Shown here: piece after piece, positions 6,596 through 15,371 of the stretch
Numbering within the stretch: the first letter of the stretch is position 1
How the letters are laid out: the number at the start of each line of letters is the position of its first letter
From: Chitinophaga rupis
Lineage (GTDB): Bacteria; Bacteroidota; Bacteroidia; Chitinophagales; Chitinophagaceae
Assembly: GCF_900109685.1 (NCBI RefSeq)
Contig: NZ_FOBB01000007.1
Location: forward strand, 1 to 64,000
DNA: 64,000 bases
Direction of reading: 5' to 3'
The notes under the pieces: generated by a model
What the model saw: the letters and a program-made list of their open reading frames with translations, nothing else
Database searches by the model: none
Told to the model about the DNA's origin: nothing
Program-made: the position numbers and the translations under genes

Positions 6596-9172
6596 TCACT
6601 TCGGTTCTAATGCCGAAGTGATACGCTGCACCAAATCCGTTAAGTGATAACGGCTCATATTATCCGGCATAGCTGCAGCAGCGGCGCGCATCTCATTACG
6701 CAAGGTAGTCAGCTGTGCACGTGCAATGCTGCTTACATCTGTTCTGCTGGGATCTGCCGGCGCGCTGCCGAACATGATCGTCATACCGCCACTCAGGCTG
6801 GAACCACCACCAGGCGCCAGCAGCTCTGTAAGATTTTTCACATAGACTTTTTGCAGGTTGCGGCGGAAAATGTCAATAGGCTTGTGCGTATATACTTCGC
6901 TGAAAATACCTTTCTTCAGATCATTCATCATGTCTGTAGCCTGGTAAGCATTATTGCCTTCCATGGCTGATGCATTTAACAGCTTGTTCAGCGTAGCAGT
7001 GCTTAATAAGCGGTCCAGTATGGGTTCCTGGCGTGCCAGTATCACCGTGGTAGCATCATTACCCGTACGTTGCAGAATATCTTTATCCAATAACCATTTA
7101 GGGGTAATGAATAATTGCTGGTTCAGGAATTTAATAGCCTCCTGCTGGGTAGCTTTGGGTACGGCTTCATACACAGCGCCTTCCTGCTCCACTGTTTTAG
7201 GCGTTTCATAAATGCCGCCTACATTTTTGACTACATGGCCCAGGTACCGGGAGTACTGGCCGGTTATTTCGCGGTACAATTCACCCAGGTTGCTGTATCC
7301 TTCGTTCGGTTCACGGGTCCAGGCCATAAGGTTGGGAATGATACGCTGCAGGTTTTTAATGCCGTAATAGCTGGCTTTCATGGCATTGTCGCCCAGGTCT
7401 TCGTTCTGTGAGCGCGGATCGTCCGGGTTGCTTTCCGTACCAAACCAGTAACGTTTATCTTTTAAGCGGTTAATGGTCCATTTATTCAGGATAGGCTTTT
7501 CTGCCTCTGCGGTGGCTGCTTCCGGGATCTCGCGGTAGCCCCACTCAATAGCCCATTTATCATAAAAGTTAATACGGGGGTACAGGTCGGCGCCGGTAAT
7601 ACTATCTTCCGGCTGTGCTACGTAATTAAAACGGGCGTAGTCCATAATAGAAGGAGCATGCCCGTTCTTTTCCACCCAGGCCTTATCGCGCAGCTTTTCT
7701 ACCGGGTAGGCAGAGCTGGAGCCGAAGTTATGCCGCAGGCCCAGGGTGTGGCCCACTTCGTGCGAGGATACAAAGCGGATCAGCTCTCCCATCAGCTCAT
7801 CATCAAACTCCATTGTCCGCGCACGGGGATCATTGGGCGCGCATTGTACAAAATACCAGTTGCGCAGTAGGCGCATTACATTATGGTACCAGTTAATGTG
7901 GCTTTCCAGTATTTCGCCGGAGCGGGGATCGTGTACGTGCGGACCGCTGGCATTGGCAATATCAGAAGGCTTGTACACGATAGCAGAAAAGCGGGCATCT
8001 TCCAAAGACCAGGTAGAATCTTCCTGGGCAGTAGGCGCCATTTTAGCCAGGATGGCGTTTTTGAAGCCGGCCTGCTCAAAAGCAGTTTGCCAGTCGTTCA
8101 CCCCTTGTATCAGGTACTTGCGCCATTTAGCCGGTGTAGCAGGATCTATATAAAATATGATGGGTTTCTTAGGCTCTACCAGCTCGCCGCGTTTGTATTT
8201 TTCCAGGTCTTCGTCCTTAGGCTCCAGGCGCCAGCGGGTGATCATCTGCAGGCGTTTTACGCCCTGGGGATCTGCATCAAAGTCGGTTACGCTGGTGGTG
8301 AAAAAGCCTACGCGCGGGTCAAAGTACCGGGGCTGCATAGGTACATTGGGTAACAGTACCAGGGAGCTGTTGAGCTCCAGGGTAGCATTGCCACCGGCAG
8401 CAGGCGGAAAACCGGGAGCGCCCGGTGCGCCGCTTTTGGAATAGGTTTTAACGGTTTTGATCTCTGTATTAATAGGGTAGGAGCGTACATCCACAATGTA
8501 AGATTTATCAGACTGTACGCCACCCAGGCGCAGGCCCATTTTCATACGCTGGTCAAAGAACAGGATCTCGTTATCACCATTAATATAGTCTGTGAGGTCT
8601 ATAATACTGCCGTTGTTCTCTTTTGAAAAGGCTTTGATATCAAAGGCCGCGGCAATGGGCTGTATGTTGGAGTTCATTACCGCGTTGAACATAGGCTGGG
8701 TGCTATCCTTTGATATTTCGCTATAGGAAACGTTCTTCAGGAAAATGCGGTTATTGGGTCCTTTTTCAAAGCGGATCACGTTTTCACCGATCTGGTCTCC
8801 GCTGTAGCCGTAAAAGAAGGAGCGCAGGCCGGCGGCGGATTTGGAGATGCGGTTCACTACCAGGATATCACGGCCCAGCAGGGAATCGCTTATTTCAAAA
8901 TATACCTTGTCATCCAGCTTATAAATGTTGAACAGGCCGGAATCAGCTTTTGCTTTGGGGGTAATTAGCTCGCTGAATGGCTTGGGATTGGCTTTAGGCG
9001 TGCCCTGTGGTGGTATAATGGGTGGTTTGGCGGTGGTGTCCTTTGCTGCGCCGGCGGTTACTGCCTGTTTTTTCTTTTTCCTTTGTGCAGATGCCGGTGC
9101 GCTAAGTGCCAGGCTTACACAGCATAGGACTGCTGCTACCGCAACAGACCTGCTTCTTACATGCATGTTCAT
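6596..9172 (-). CDS. Large secreted zinc-dependent metalloprotease (DUF5117/DUF5118 type)
   Basis: An 858-residue protein with a signal peptide (residues 1-29, cleavage near SAQ) and a low-complexity Lys/Pro/Ala linker to about 65. Residues 70-330 match the N-terminal domains (DUF5118/DUF5117) that precede the catalytic part in this Bacteroidota family. The metzincin-like motif HEVGHTLGLRH gives ligands H471, H475 and H481 with Glu472 as catalytic base; a Met-containing SIMDYARF follows, as in the Met-turn. Length is normal for the family. It probably degrades proteins in the periplasm or outside. It is a single gene, convergent with the transporter cluster, with nearly 700 bases of non-coding DNA upstream. 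Confidence 0.92.
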   Translation of the reverse strand: MNMHVRSRSVAVAAVLCCVSLALSAPASAQRKKKKQAVTAGAAKDTTAKPPIIPPQGTPKANPKPFSELITPKAKADSGLFNIYKLDDKVYFEISDSLLGRDILVVNRISKSAAGLRSFFYGYSGDQIGENVIRFEKGPNNRIFLKNVSYSEISKDSTQPMFNAVMNSNIQPIAAAFDIKAFSKENNGSIIDLTDYINGDNEILFFDQRMKMGLRLGGVQSDKSYIVDVRSYPINTEIKTVKTYSKSGAPGAPGFPPAAGGNATLELNSSLVLLPNVPMQPRYFDPRVGFFTTSVTDFDADPQGVKRLQMITRWRLEPKDEDLEKYKRGELVEPKKPIIFYIDPATPAKWRKYLIQGVNDWQTAFEQAGFKNAILAKMAPTAQEDSTWSLEDARFSAIVYKPSDIANASGPHVHDPRSGEILESHINWYHNVMRLLRNWYFVQCAPNDPRARTMEFDDELMGELIRFVSSHEVGHTLGLRHNFGSSSAYPVEKLRDKAWVEKNGHAPSIMDYARFNYVAQPEDSITGADLYPRINFYDKWAIEWGYREIPEAATAEAEKPILNKWTINRLKDKRYWFGTESNPDDPRSQNEDLGDNAMKASYYGIKNLQRIIPNLMAWTREPNEGYSNLGELYREITGQYSRYLGHVVKNVGGIYETPKTVEQEGAVYEAVPKATQQEAIKFLNQQLFITPKWLLDKDILQRTGNDATTVILARQEPILDRLLSTATLNKLLNASAMEGNNAYQATDMMNDLKKGIFSEVYTHKPIDIFRRNLQKVYVKNLTELLAPGGGSSLSGGMTIMFGSAPADPSRTDVSSIARAQLTTLRNEMRAAAAAMPDNMSRYHLTDLVQRITSALEPK

Positions 9173-9870
9173 AATGTTTGATCAAAAGGGTTGATTTCTG
9201 ACAGGATATCTTTATTTTATCCGTTGTTGCAAATAAATATATAATGCAGTAACTTATCAGGAAATTCCATAAACGTTACAATTGTCTTAGGAATGGAAAT
9301 AATAGCAGTATATTGACCACGTTAATGGCCAGGGACTTTTAAATTTAGTAAATTAGCATTATTATATTAATATTGTCTTTGATATATAACAGCCATTTTC
9401 AGCTATTGTGATGAATTAGAAGGCCTAAGGGTGGGGAAGGGCATGTTTTTAGCGGGGCGATAAGTTAAAAACAGCTACTGTGGCTGAAGGGAACTTAAAT
9501 GTGAATAATGATAAAATTTGTTGGAACATTTAAAAATTTCCTTAAATTGTGCGTCCAACTTTGAAAAAAAATCAATAAATTTCGATTTTCAAGGACAGTA
9601 ACAATACAGGTTTAGAATAGCCATTAGACATTGTTGCTCACTCATTTGTGTTTTAAGTGTATGCTCAATCAATTTGGAGATTAAAAGTCTGCAACAGGCT
9701 TTTGTGGAGAGATTAAATTTTGTGAGATTTTTTGAGCAGCACTTGTTTTTTTAAGGCAACCGTCTAATATTTGCGAAAACCGTAATTGTAGTTGTTACAT
9801 TTAATAATTCAATCCAAACGGAAATACTAAAAAACCATAGTTTAATTTTTAACACTAAAATTCAATCAAC
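9173..9870. other. Long intergenic region between divergent genes
   Basis: About 700 AT-rich bases with no credible gene. It must contain the promoters of the metalloprotease (minus) and of the TonB operon (plus). Near 9761-9768 AATATTTG, one base off the TAnnTTTG box, follows a TTG about 20 bases upstream and could be the operon promoter. A long leader is then implied. Confidence 0.4.
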
Positions 9871-10728
9871 ATGGCTGAGACTAAAACAACTGTGACTGCA
9901 GCTGCTGCCAAAACGACAACTTCTCATCAACCTAAAAAATCATCCAACCTGTTTGCGGCTTTAGCCGTTCCTATTTGCCTGGTTATCGGCGTACTCTTTT
10001 ACATCTTTGTATTAGGTAGTCCGGCAAACTTTCAGGGTGGCGTTGTAGGCGGGCATCCAGTTGAAGAAGGCATTGGTAAATGGTTTGGCACAGTTTATCA
10101 GGGTGGACCTATCGTACCGATTCTTATCACTGTATTATTGATCTGTTTAACTTTCGTGATCGAGCGTTTCCTTTACCTGTCTAAAGCAAAAGGTAAATTC
10201 AGCGGCGCTGAGCTGGTACGTAAAGTACAATATCACCTGGCTAACAAAAATGTTGATGCAGCCCTGGCAGAATGCGACAAACAGCAGGGTTCTGTAGGTA
10301 ATGTGATCAAAGCCGGTTTGAAAAAATACAAAGAAATGATCTCCAACACTGAGTTGGATACTGATCAGAAAATACTGACCATTAAAAATGAGATCGAAGA
10401 AACTACTGCGCTGGAACTGCCGATGATGGAAAAGAACCTGGTGTTCCTGTCCACAATCGCTTCTATCGCAACGCTGTTAGGTCTGTTCGGTACAGTATTA
10501 GGTATGATCCGCGCGTTCGCTTCAATGGCAACCGGTGGTGCTCCTGATTCCGCTCAGCTGGCTGGTGGTATCTCTGAAGCATTGATCAATACCGCTCTGG
10601 GTATCGGTACTTCCGCTGTATCCATCATCATGTACAACTATTTTACTACCAACATTGATAGCATCACTTATGCAATCGATGAGTCTGGCTTTACTTTAAC
10701 TCAGAGCTTTGCTGCTAACCACAAATAA
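9871..10728 (+). CDS. exbB: MotA/TolQ/ExbB proton channel protein
   Basis: A 285-residue inner-membrane protein. A long N-terminal Ala/Thr/Lys-rich tail precedes the first helix (residues about 30-51); further helices lie near 85-107, 188-212 and 232-255. The stretch NLVFLSTIASIATLLGLFGTVLGMIRAF is the MotA/TolQ/ExbB signature. With ExbD it forms the proton-driven motor that energises TonB. First gene of a four-gene operon with two ExbD-type proteins and TonB. Such a motor would drive SusC-type receptors like those at the right end of this window. Gene symbol given by family; TolQ-like use cannot be excluded. Confidence 0.93.
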   Translation: MAETKTTVTAAAAKTTTSHQPKKSSNLFAALAVPICLVIGVLFYIFVLGSPANFQGGVVGGHPVEEGIGKWFGTVYQGGPIVPILITVLLICLTFVIERFLYLSKAKGKFSGAELVRKVQYHLANKNVDAALAECDKQQGSVGNVIKAGLKKYKEMISNTELDTDQKILTIKNEIEETTALELPMMEKNLVFLSTIASIATLLGLFGTVLGMIRAFASMATGGAPDSAQLAGGISEALINTALGIGTSAVSIIMYNYFTTNIDSITYAIDESGFTLTQSFAANHK

Positions 10729-10797
10729 TTTTTTAATTATTTGTATGGAAAACCAGCAGGTTTGAATCTATTTAAAGTAAACTAAAAAGGAGTAAAG

Positions 10798-11463
10798 ATG
10801 CCAAAAGTTAAAATGGCCCGGAAGAGCACAACCATCGACATGACCGCAATGTGCGACGTTGCGTTCCTGTTGCTGACGTTCTTCATGCTGGCCACTAAGT
10901 TTAAGCCCGAAGAGCCGGTGACTGTGGTTACTCCGTCCTCTATTAACACTAAACTGCTTCCTGATTCCGATGTGATCATGTTCACAGTGGATACCAAAGG
11001 CAGGATTTTCTTTAGCATGGACGGTCAGCCCAAGCGTAAGAAAATGATCGAGGACCTGAACTCACAGTTCAAGCTGGGATTGGATCAAAAGGCCATGAAT
11101 AACTTTATAGTAGGCGCCAGTGTTGGTACTGAAATAAAGAACCTGAAAGCCTACCTGGATATGAAAGCAGAGGAGCGTAAAGCTTCCGGCCTGGAAACAG
11201 GGATTCCTTCTGATTCAGCCAATAATGAGCTGTCAACCTGGGTAAACTACGCCAGAACTGCACAGGGTGGAAACCCCAGACTGCAATACTGTATCAAAGC
11301 AGATAATGGTACCCCTTATCCCAAGATAAAGGAGATCATGCAAACCTTTAAGGATCTGAAGATACAGAAGCTGAACCTGGTAACCAGCTTGGAATCAATA
11401 CCTCCGGGTACTGCTGCAGCGTTGGCTAACGCAGGTACTGCACCGGCTAAGAAATCAGAATAG
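10798..11463 (+). CDS. exbD: ExbD/TolR-type biopolymer transport protein (first copy)
   Basis: A 221-residue protein with one membrane helix near the N-terminus (residues 18-35). It holds the conserved proton-carrying Asp at 20 in MCDVAFLLLTFFML. The rest is periplasmic and longer than in classic ExbD (about 140 residues), as is common in Bacteroidota. Together with ExbB it forms the motor stator. It lies 69 bases after exbB and 69 before a second ExbD-type gene. The purine-rich AAAGGAG six bases before the start supports this ATG. Confidence 0.92.
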   Translation: MPKVKMARKSTTIDMTAMCDVAFLLLTFFMLATKFKPEEPVTVVTPSSINTKLLPDSDVIMFTVDTKGRIFFSMDGQPKRKKMIEDLNSQFKLGLDQKAMNNFIVGASVGTEIKNLKAYLDMKAEERKASGLETGIPSDSANNELSTWVNYARTAQGGNPRLQYCIKADNGTPYPKIKEIMQTFKDLKIQKLNLVTSLESIPPGTAAALANAGTAPAKKSE

Positions 11464-11532
11464 TCATTAGTAAACGGCAGGTGTTTTCCGCGGAAGGCGC
11501 GCTGCTATCACAAACAAAAAAAAAGAGCTACT

Positions 11533-12126
11533 ATGGCAGAAATGGATACCAGCAGTAGTGGTGCCGGAAAGAAACATCAGGGAACGAAATCGAAAAAGCT
11601 TTCTACCCGTGTGGATATGACGCCGATGGTGGACTTAGGCTTTTTGCTGATCACCTTCTTCATGCTCACCACTACCATGTCCAAGCCCAAAACCATGGAC
11701 TTGATCATGCCCAAGGATACCAAAGATGAGAAGGAGCAGAATAAAGTGAAAGAGAGTACTGCCCTTACTATATTGCTTGGAAAGAACAACCGTGTATATT
11801 ACTACGCCGGTCTTGCCCAGGACCCGAACGCATCTGCTAACCCGGACTTTTTCAAGGCAACTTCCTTTGCCAACAAAAACGGTATCCGGGATGTGCTCAT
11901 CAAGAAAAGAGATGAAGTAGCACAGCTGCGCAATGCAAAGGGAGAACCTGAAGACGTGGTAGTGATCATTAAAGCCAATGACGACGCGACTTACAAGAAC
12001 TTCGTGGATATATTGGATGAAATGGCCATTAACCGTATCCAGCGTTATGCTGCCGTTGATATCAGCGACCAGGATAAGCAATGGATCAGGCAAACCGAAA
12101 CGGCTAATACAGGTGGCGCACAGTAA
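11533..12126 (+). CDS. ExbD/TolR-type biopolymer transport protein (second copy)
   Basis: A 197-residue paralogue of the preceding gene: a Ser/Lys-rich N-terminal tail, one membrane helix (residues 30-47) with the conserved Asp at 34 in PMVDLGFLLITFFML, and a periplasmic domain ending in a TolR-like segment (VVVIIKANDDATYKNFVDILD). Two different ExbD proteins with one ExbB and one TonB are a common Bacteroidota arrangement; they may form a mixed stator. The upstream spacer holds an A-rich AAAAAAAAGAGC near the start, a plausible weak ribosome site. Confidence 0.92.
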   Translation: MAEMDTSSSGAGKKHQGTKSKKLSTRVDMTPMVDLGFLLITFFMLTTTMSKPKTMDLIMPKDTKDEKEQNKVKESTALTILLGKNNRVYYYAGLAQDPNASANPDFFKATSFANKNGIRDVLIKKRDEVAQLRNAKGEPEDVVVIIKANDDATYKNFVDILDEMAINRIQRYAAVDISDQDKQWIRQTETANTGGAQ

Positions 12127-12173
12127 TTTGTGGAAAAAGCAGATTTTTTGCATCCATCTATAAAAAACAGACA

Positions 12174-13010
12174 ATGGATTCAGCTAGAATACTAAAAGCC
12201 GATTTTCTCGATATCCTGTTTGAAGGCAGGAATAAAGAATACGGTGCTTATGAACTAAGAAGAAAGTACGAGAAGCGCGTACGCAATGCCCTCATCGGCA
12301 CTGCAAGTGTGGCGCTCCTGTGCGTAGGCGGCTATGTTGTCAGCAATATCATAAAGGGTATCGAGGATAGAAATCCGAAGAAACCCGTTATTGAGCAGAT
12401 CAAAATGGAAGACATTAAGCTTCCGGATGATCCGAAAACGCCTCCCCCACCTCCTCCTCCGCCTGCACCACCCCCGCCGGTGAAACCTTCAGTGCAGTTT
12501 ACACCACCCGTTATTAAGAAAGATAACGAGGTGCCGCCGGAAGAAGAACCACCAAAAGTAGAAGAGATCAAGGATAAAGCGGTAAGTACTAAAACCATGG
12601 AAGGTGATCCTAACGGTATTGACCCGGGATTGCTGGAAGACAGTAAAGGTACCGGTGTGGTAGAAGCACCGCCCCCGCCGCCGAAAGAAGAGATCTTTAC
12701 CTTTGTGGAGCAACCTCCTACCTTCCCCGGTGGTGAGGAAGCCCTGGCCAAATACCTGAGCAAGAACATCCGTTACCCGCGCGTAGCACAGGAAAACGGT
12801 ATTTCCGGAACTGTATTTGTGCAGTTTGTGGTAGATTCTGAAGGTACAATCAAAGACGTAAAAACAGTTGGCGCCGCCAAAGGTGGTGGTCTGGAAGATG
12901 AAGCTGTACGCGTGGTGAAAACCATGCCCAAATGGAAACCTGGTAAGCAGAACGGCCGTCAGGTATCCGTACAGTTCAACCTGCCCATCCGCTTCACTTT
13001 GCAAGAGTAG
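12174..13010 (+). CDS. tonB: TonB family energy transducer
   Basis: A 278-residue protein. The cytoplasmic N-terminus has the FEGRNKEYGAYELRRKYEKR segment typical of Bacteroidota TonB. One membrane helix spans about 38-60. A proline-rich linker (about 85-105) is followed by an acidic Pro/Glu region that crosses the periplasm. The C-terminal TonB domain (about 185-278) begins FPGGEEALAKYLSKNIRYP and contains GTVFVQFVVDSEG. It transmits motor energy to outer-membrane receptors. Last gene of the exbB-exbD-exbD-tonB operon, closed by a strong terminator. Confidence 0.95.
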   Translation: MDSARILKADFLDILFEGRNKEYGAYELRRKYEKRVRNALIGTASVALLCVGGYVVSNIIKGIEDRNPKKPVIEQIKMEDIKLPDDPKTPPPPPPPPAPPPPVKPSVQFTPPVIKKDNEVPPEEEPPKVEEIKDKAVSTKTMEGDPNGIDPGLLEDSKGTGVVEAPPPPPKEEIFTFVEQPPTFPGGEEALAKYLSKNIRYPRVAQENGISGTVFVQFVVDSEGTIKDVKTVGAAKGGGLEDEAVRVVKTMPKWKPGKQNGRQVSVQFNLPIRFTLQE

Positions 13011-13033
13011 TACTGTTAAAACGATATTACTGA

Positions 13034-13069
13034 ATTCCCCACCGGTTGACCGGTGGGGAATTTTTTTTG
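13034..13069 (+). terminator. Terminator of the TonB operon
   Basis: Perfect 11-bp stem TTCCCCACCGG (13035-13045) with CCGGTGGGGAA (13050-13060), a four-base loop and eight T residues. Confidence 0.93.
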
Positions 13070-13220
13070 CGAACTAGCGAGGTGTGGAATAGCGGAGCTT
13101 CCAGCTGTATAGAAGGCTGACCACAGCTGAGGGCATACCATTCCTTTATCAGCCGGCCTCAAGGCGAACATTATTCCTATGTGCTCTTTGGGCTAACCGG
13201 CAGTGCATTCCTTTTTAGCG

Positions 13221-13228
13221 TAATTTTG
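13221..13228 (+). promoter_or_regulatory. Candidate -7 box upstream of mnmE
   Basis: TAATTTTG matches the Bacteroidota -7 consensus TAnnTTTG, eleven bases before the mnmE start codon, which would leave a very short leader. No good -33 TTG at the expected spacing was seen, so this is tentative. Confidence 0.4.
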
Positions 13229-13238
13229 CGCTCTTATT

Positions 13239-14621
13239 ATGTCAAACAAACTCACAGGATACGATGATACCATAGTGGCCCTGGCCACCGCCCCGGGCGT
13301 AGGCGCTATTGCCGTGATCCGTTTAAGCGGCCCGCAGGCCATTACCATCTGCAACCAGCTATTCCCCTCTAAAGACCTACTGCAGCAGGCCAGCCATACC
13401 CTGCATGTGGGCAGCATTGTATCAGATGGTAAGATCATTGATGAAGTTGTGGTGAGCTTGTTCAAAGGCCCCCGTTCCTATACCGGAGAAAATGTAATAG
13501 AGCTATCCTGCCACGGCTCGCCCTACATACAACAGCAATTAATAGATGCCTGCATACAGGCCGGCGCCCGCCTGGCCAAACCGGGCGAGTTTACCATGCG
13601 CGCCTTCCTGAACGGTAAGCTGGATCTGGCCCAGGCAGAATCGGTAGCAGACCTGATAGCCAGCCATTCCGCCGCCAGCCACCAAACCGCCATGCAGCAA
13701 ATGCGGGGTGGCTTTTCCAGGGAGCTGCAGGCCTTGCGCGAGCAGCTGATCCGCTTTTCTGCTCTTATAGAGCTGGAGCTGGACTTTAGCCAGGAGGACG
13801 TGGAATTTGCGGATCGTACGCAGCTTTATGCACTGATCAAAACAGCCCTGGAAGTGGTGCAGCATTTAACAGATTCCTTCCGGATGGGTAATGTGATAAA
13901 ACATGGGGTGAATACAGCGATCGTTGGTAAGCCCAATGCAGGTAAATCTACCTTGCTGAATACCCTGTTAAATGAGAACCGTGCTATTGTGAGCGATATT
14001 GCAGGCACCACCCGTGATACCATTGAAGAAGTGCTGAATATCCAGGGGATATTATTCCGTTTGATCGATACCGCCGGCATCCGTGAAAGTGTGGATACCA
14101 TTGAGAGCATTGGAGTACAAAAAACCCTGGAGAAGATCAAAGAAGCAGGTGTGGTGATCTATTTGTTTGATGTAATAGAGCTAACAGCAGCGGATATACG
14201 TAAACAGATTTCCCTTTTTGAGCAGGACGGTATTAACTACCTGCTGGTGGGTAATAAAATGGATGTTTTAGGCGAAAGCGAGGCGCTAGCTAAGTTTGCA
14301 GGGATCCCTGACATCCTGTTTATTTCCGCAAAAGATCATGCGCATATTGATCTGCTGAAGGACCGGCTGGTGCAAAAAGTAATGAGCGGCGATATTAATA
14401 CGGAAGCCACCATTGTAACGAATGCGCGGCATTACGCGGCATTGCAATCCGTGCTGCAGGCGTTGCAGGATGTACGCACCGGGATGGATAGCGGTTTGCC
14501 GGGCGACCTGCTGGCCCTGGATATCAGGCGGTGTTTGCATTTCCTCGGTGAGATCACAGGAGAGATCACGAACGAGGAGCAGCTGGACTGGATCTTTAGT
14601 AAGTTTTGTATTGGCAAGTAG
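13239..14621 (+). CDS. mnmE: tRNA modification GTPase MnmE
   Basis: A 460-residue protein of normal length. The N-terminal folate-binding domain starts with DTIVALATAPGVGAIAVIRLSG. The central helical region is interrupted by the G domain: P-loop GKPNAGKST (231-239), the DTAGI switch and the NKMD specificity motif. The C-terminus is the invariant FCIGK with the conserved Cys. With MnmG it installs the carboxymethylaminomethyl group on wobble uridine of certain tRNAs. The gene is intact, although a mobile element begins just behind it. The last codons (14604-14621) are the kind of sequence used as an integration target by elements such as SGI1. Confidence 0.97.
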   Translation: MSNKLTGYDDTIVALATAPGVGAIAVIRLSGPQAITICNQLFPSKDLLQQASHTLHVGSIVSDGKIIDEVVVSLFKGPRSYTGENVIELSCHGSPYIQQQLIDACIQAGARLAKPGEFTMRAFLNGKLDLAQAESVADLIASHSAASHQTAMQQMRGGFSRELQALREQLIRFSALIELELDFSQEDVEFADRTQLYALIKTALEVVQHLTDSFRMGNVIKHGVNTAIVGKPNAGKSTLLNTLLNENRAIVSDIAGTTRDTIEEVLNIQGILFRLIDTAGIRESVDTIESIGVQKTLEKIKEAGVVIYLFDVIELTAADIRKQISLFEQDGINYLLVGNKMDVLGESEALAKFAGIPDILFISAKDHAHIDLLKDRLVQKVMSGDINTEATIVTNARHYAALQSVLQALQDVRTGMDSGLPGDLLALDIRRCLHFLGEITGEITNEEQLDWIFSKFCIGK

Positions 14622-14642
14622 ACGCTTTTTTATACTTTCTCA

Positions 14643-14656
14643 TACTTTCTCATATT
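14643..14656. repeat. 14-bp sequence repeated at 38170 (candidate att repeat)
   Basis: TACTTTCTCATATT occurs here, 21 bases behind the mnmE stop, and again at 38170-38183 in the same orientation, where conventional chromosomal genes resume. It could mark the ends of the inserted segment, but the motif is simple and AT-rich, so chance is possible. Confidence 0.35.
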
Positions 14657-14728
14657 TTCACAATTACTTGATTTTCAATAAAAAAATTCAACGTTTTTTT
14701 GTTGTTTCACCGTTTTTCTATAATGTTG

Positions 14729-14773
14729 TGTACCCCGTTTGTACCTCAAATGCCCAAATTCCCGGGGTACAAA
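14729..14773. repeat. Inverted repeat of TGTACCCCG
   Basis: TGTACCCCG (14729-14737) is perfectly inverted as CGGGGTACA (14763-14771). A third related copy, TTTGTACCTC (14738-14747), abuts the left arm and pairs 9 of 10 bases with GGGGTACAAA (14764-14773). A plausible recombinase or excisionase binding site. Confidence 0.6.
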
Positions 14774-14799
14774 AATGGAGGGGGAGATAATGCGGATTT

Positions 14800-14887
14800 G
14801 GCAGTTATAGACGGTTATAGGCAACAACAGACAGTTATCGACAGCCATAGGCAATTGGCGGCAGCTGTAGACAGTTTAAGGCGTTAG
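14800..14887. repeat. Degenerate 30-bp tandem repeat
   Basis: Units begin with GGCA at 14800, 14820 and 14850 and with GGCG at 14880. The two full units are 30 bases and share CAGTTATCGACAG / CAGCTGTAGACAG; the first is a 20-base short version (GTTATAGACGG). Such spaced copies next to an integrase gene resemble arm-type protein binding sites. Confidence 0.5.
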
Positions 14888-14948
14888 AAAGATATCAACG
14901 TAAAGGGAGAGAAGAAAAATAATGCCCTAACATTTAAAATGGCAGCAT

Positions 14949-15371
14949 ATGAGTAGCAATTTGAACATAAAGAAAGTATGCCAGCATTGTCAGCAAATCT
15001 TTATCGCAAAAAAGATTACTACGAAATTTTGTAGCCTTGTCTGCGCTCAACGCAATTATAAATTGAAAGTGCAACAAGCCAAGCTCCAAAAAGCAGAATC
15101 TGAAACAGCGGCTGTTGTAACCGGCATTAATTCTTCACTACCCACCACCAACAAAGATCACCCCAAGGAACTACTGGATATTACTACCCTGGCATATGTA
15201 ACCACTTTGAGTGAGCGAACACTTTACCGGATGATGGAGGATCCAGCATTCCCCAAAATAAAGATTGATAGTAACCTTCGATTTCATAAGGAGACTGTGA
15301 TTAAGTATATCATCGAAAAATATACTGTGTATGAGAGGAAATCTAAGAAAAAAGATAATAGCAGGCGGTAG
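14949..15371 (+). CDS. Zinc-finger plus helix-turn-helix protein of a mobile element
   Basis: A 140-residue protein. Residues 11-35 form a zinc-ribbon-like element (CQHC, then FCSLVC with four Cys). Residues about 77-125 are a MerR/excisionase-type HTH: LDITTLAYVTTLSERTLYRMM with a wing around FPKIKIDSNLRFHKETVIKYI. The C-terminus is a Lys/Arg-rich tail. It is transcribed with the recombinase gene, which it overlaps by 41 bases, so translational coupling is likely. It probably controls recombination direction or the promoter. No close named family is recognised. Confidence 0.75.
   Translation: MSSNLNIKKVCQHCQQIFIAKKITTKFCSLVCAQRNYKLKVQQAKLQKAESETAAVVTGINSSLPTTNKDHPKELLDITTLAYVTTLSERTLYRMMEDPAFPKIKIDSNLRFHKETVIKYIIEKYTVYERKSKKKDNSRR

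Larger units (their letters stand above)
14622..14948. other. Repeat-rich attachment-like region behind mnmE
   Basis: No gene is visible. It holds two tandem TACTTTCTCATA units (14633 and 14643), a 9-bp inverted repeat of TGTACCCCG and a degenerate 30-bp repeat (both listed separately). Together with the recombinase gene downstream, this layout is what an integration end with accessory-protein binding sites looks like. Confidence 0.5.

Noticed and set aside
12332-12769. Glycine-rich 145-codon frame opposite tonB
   Set aside because: It is the reverse reading of the proline-rich tonB linker; polyglycine is an artefact of polyproline codons.
14699-14887. 62-codon frame over the repeat region behind mnmE
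   Set aside because: Its second half is just the translation of the 30-bp repeats and it has no start signal.
14800-14887. CRISPR-like array
   Set aside because: Units are directly adjacent, degenerate and only about three in number, with no spacers and no cas genes.
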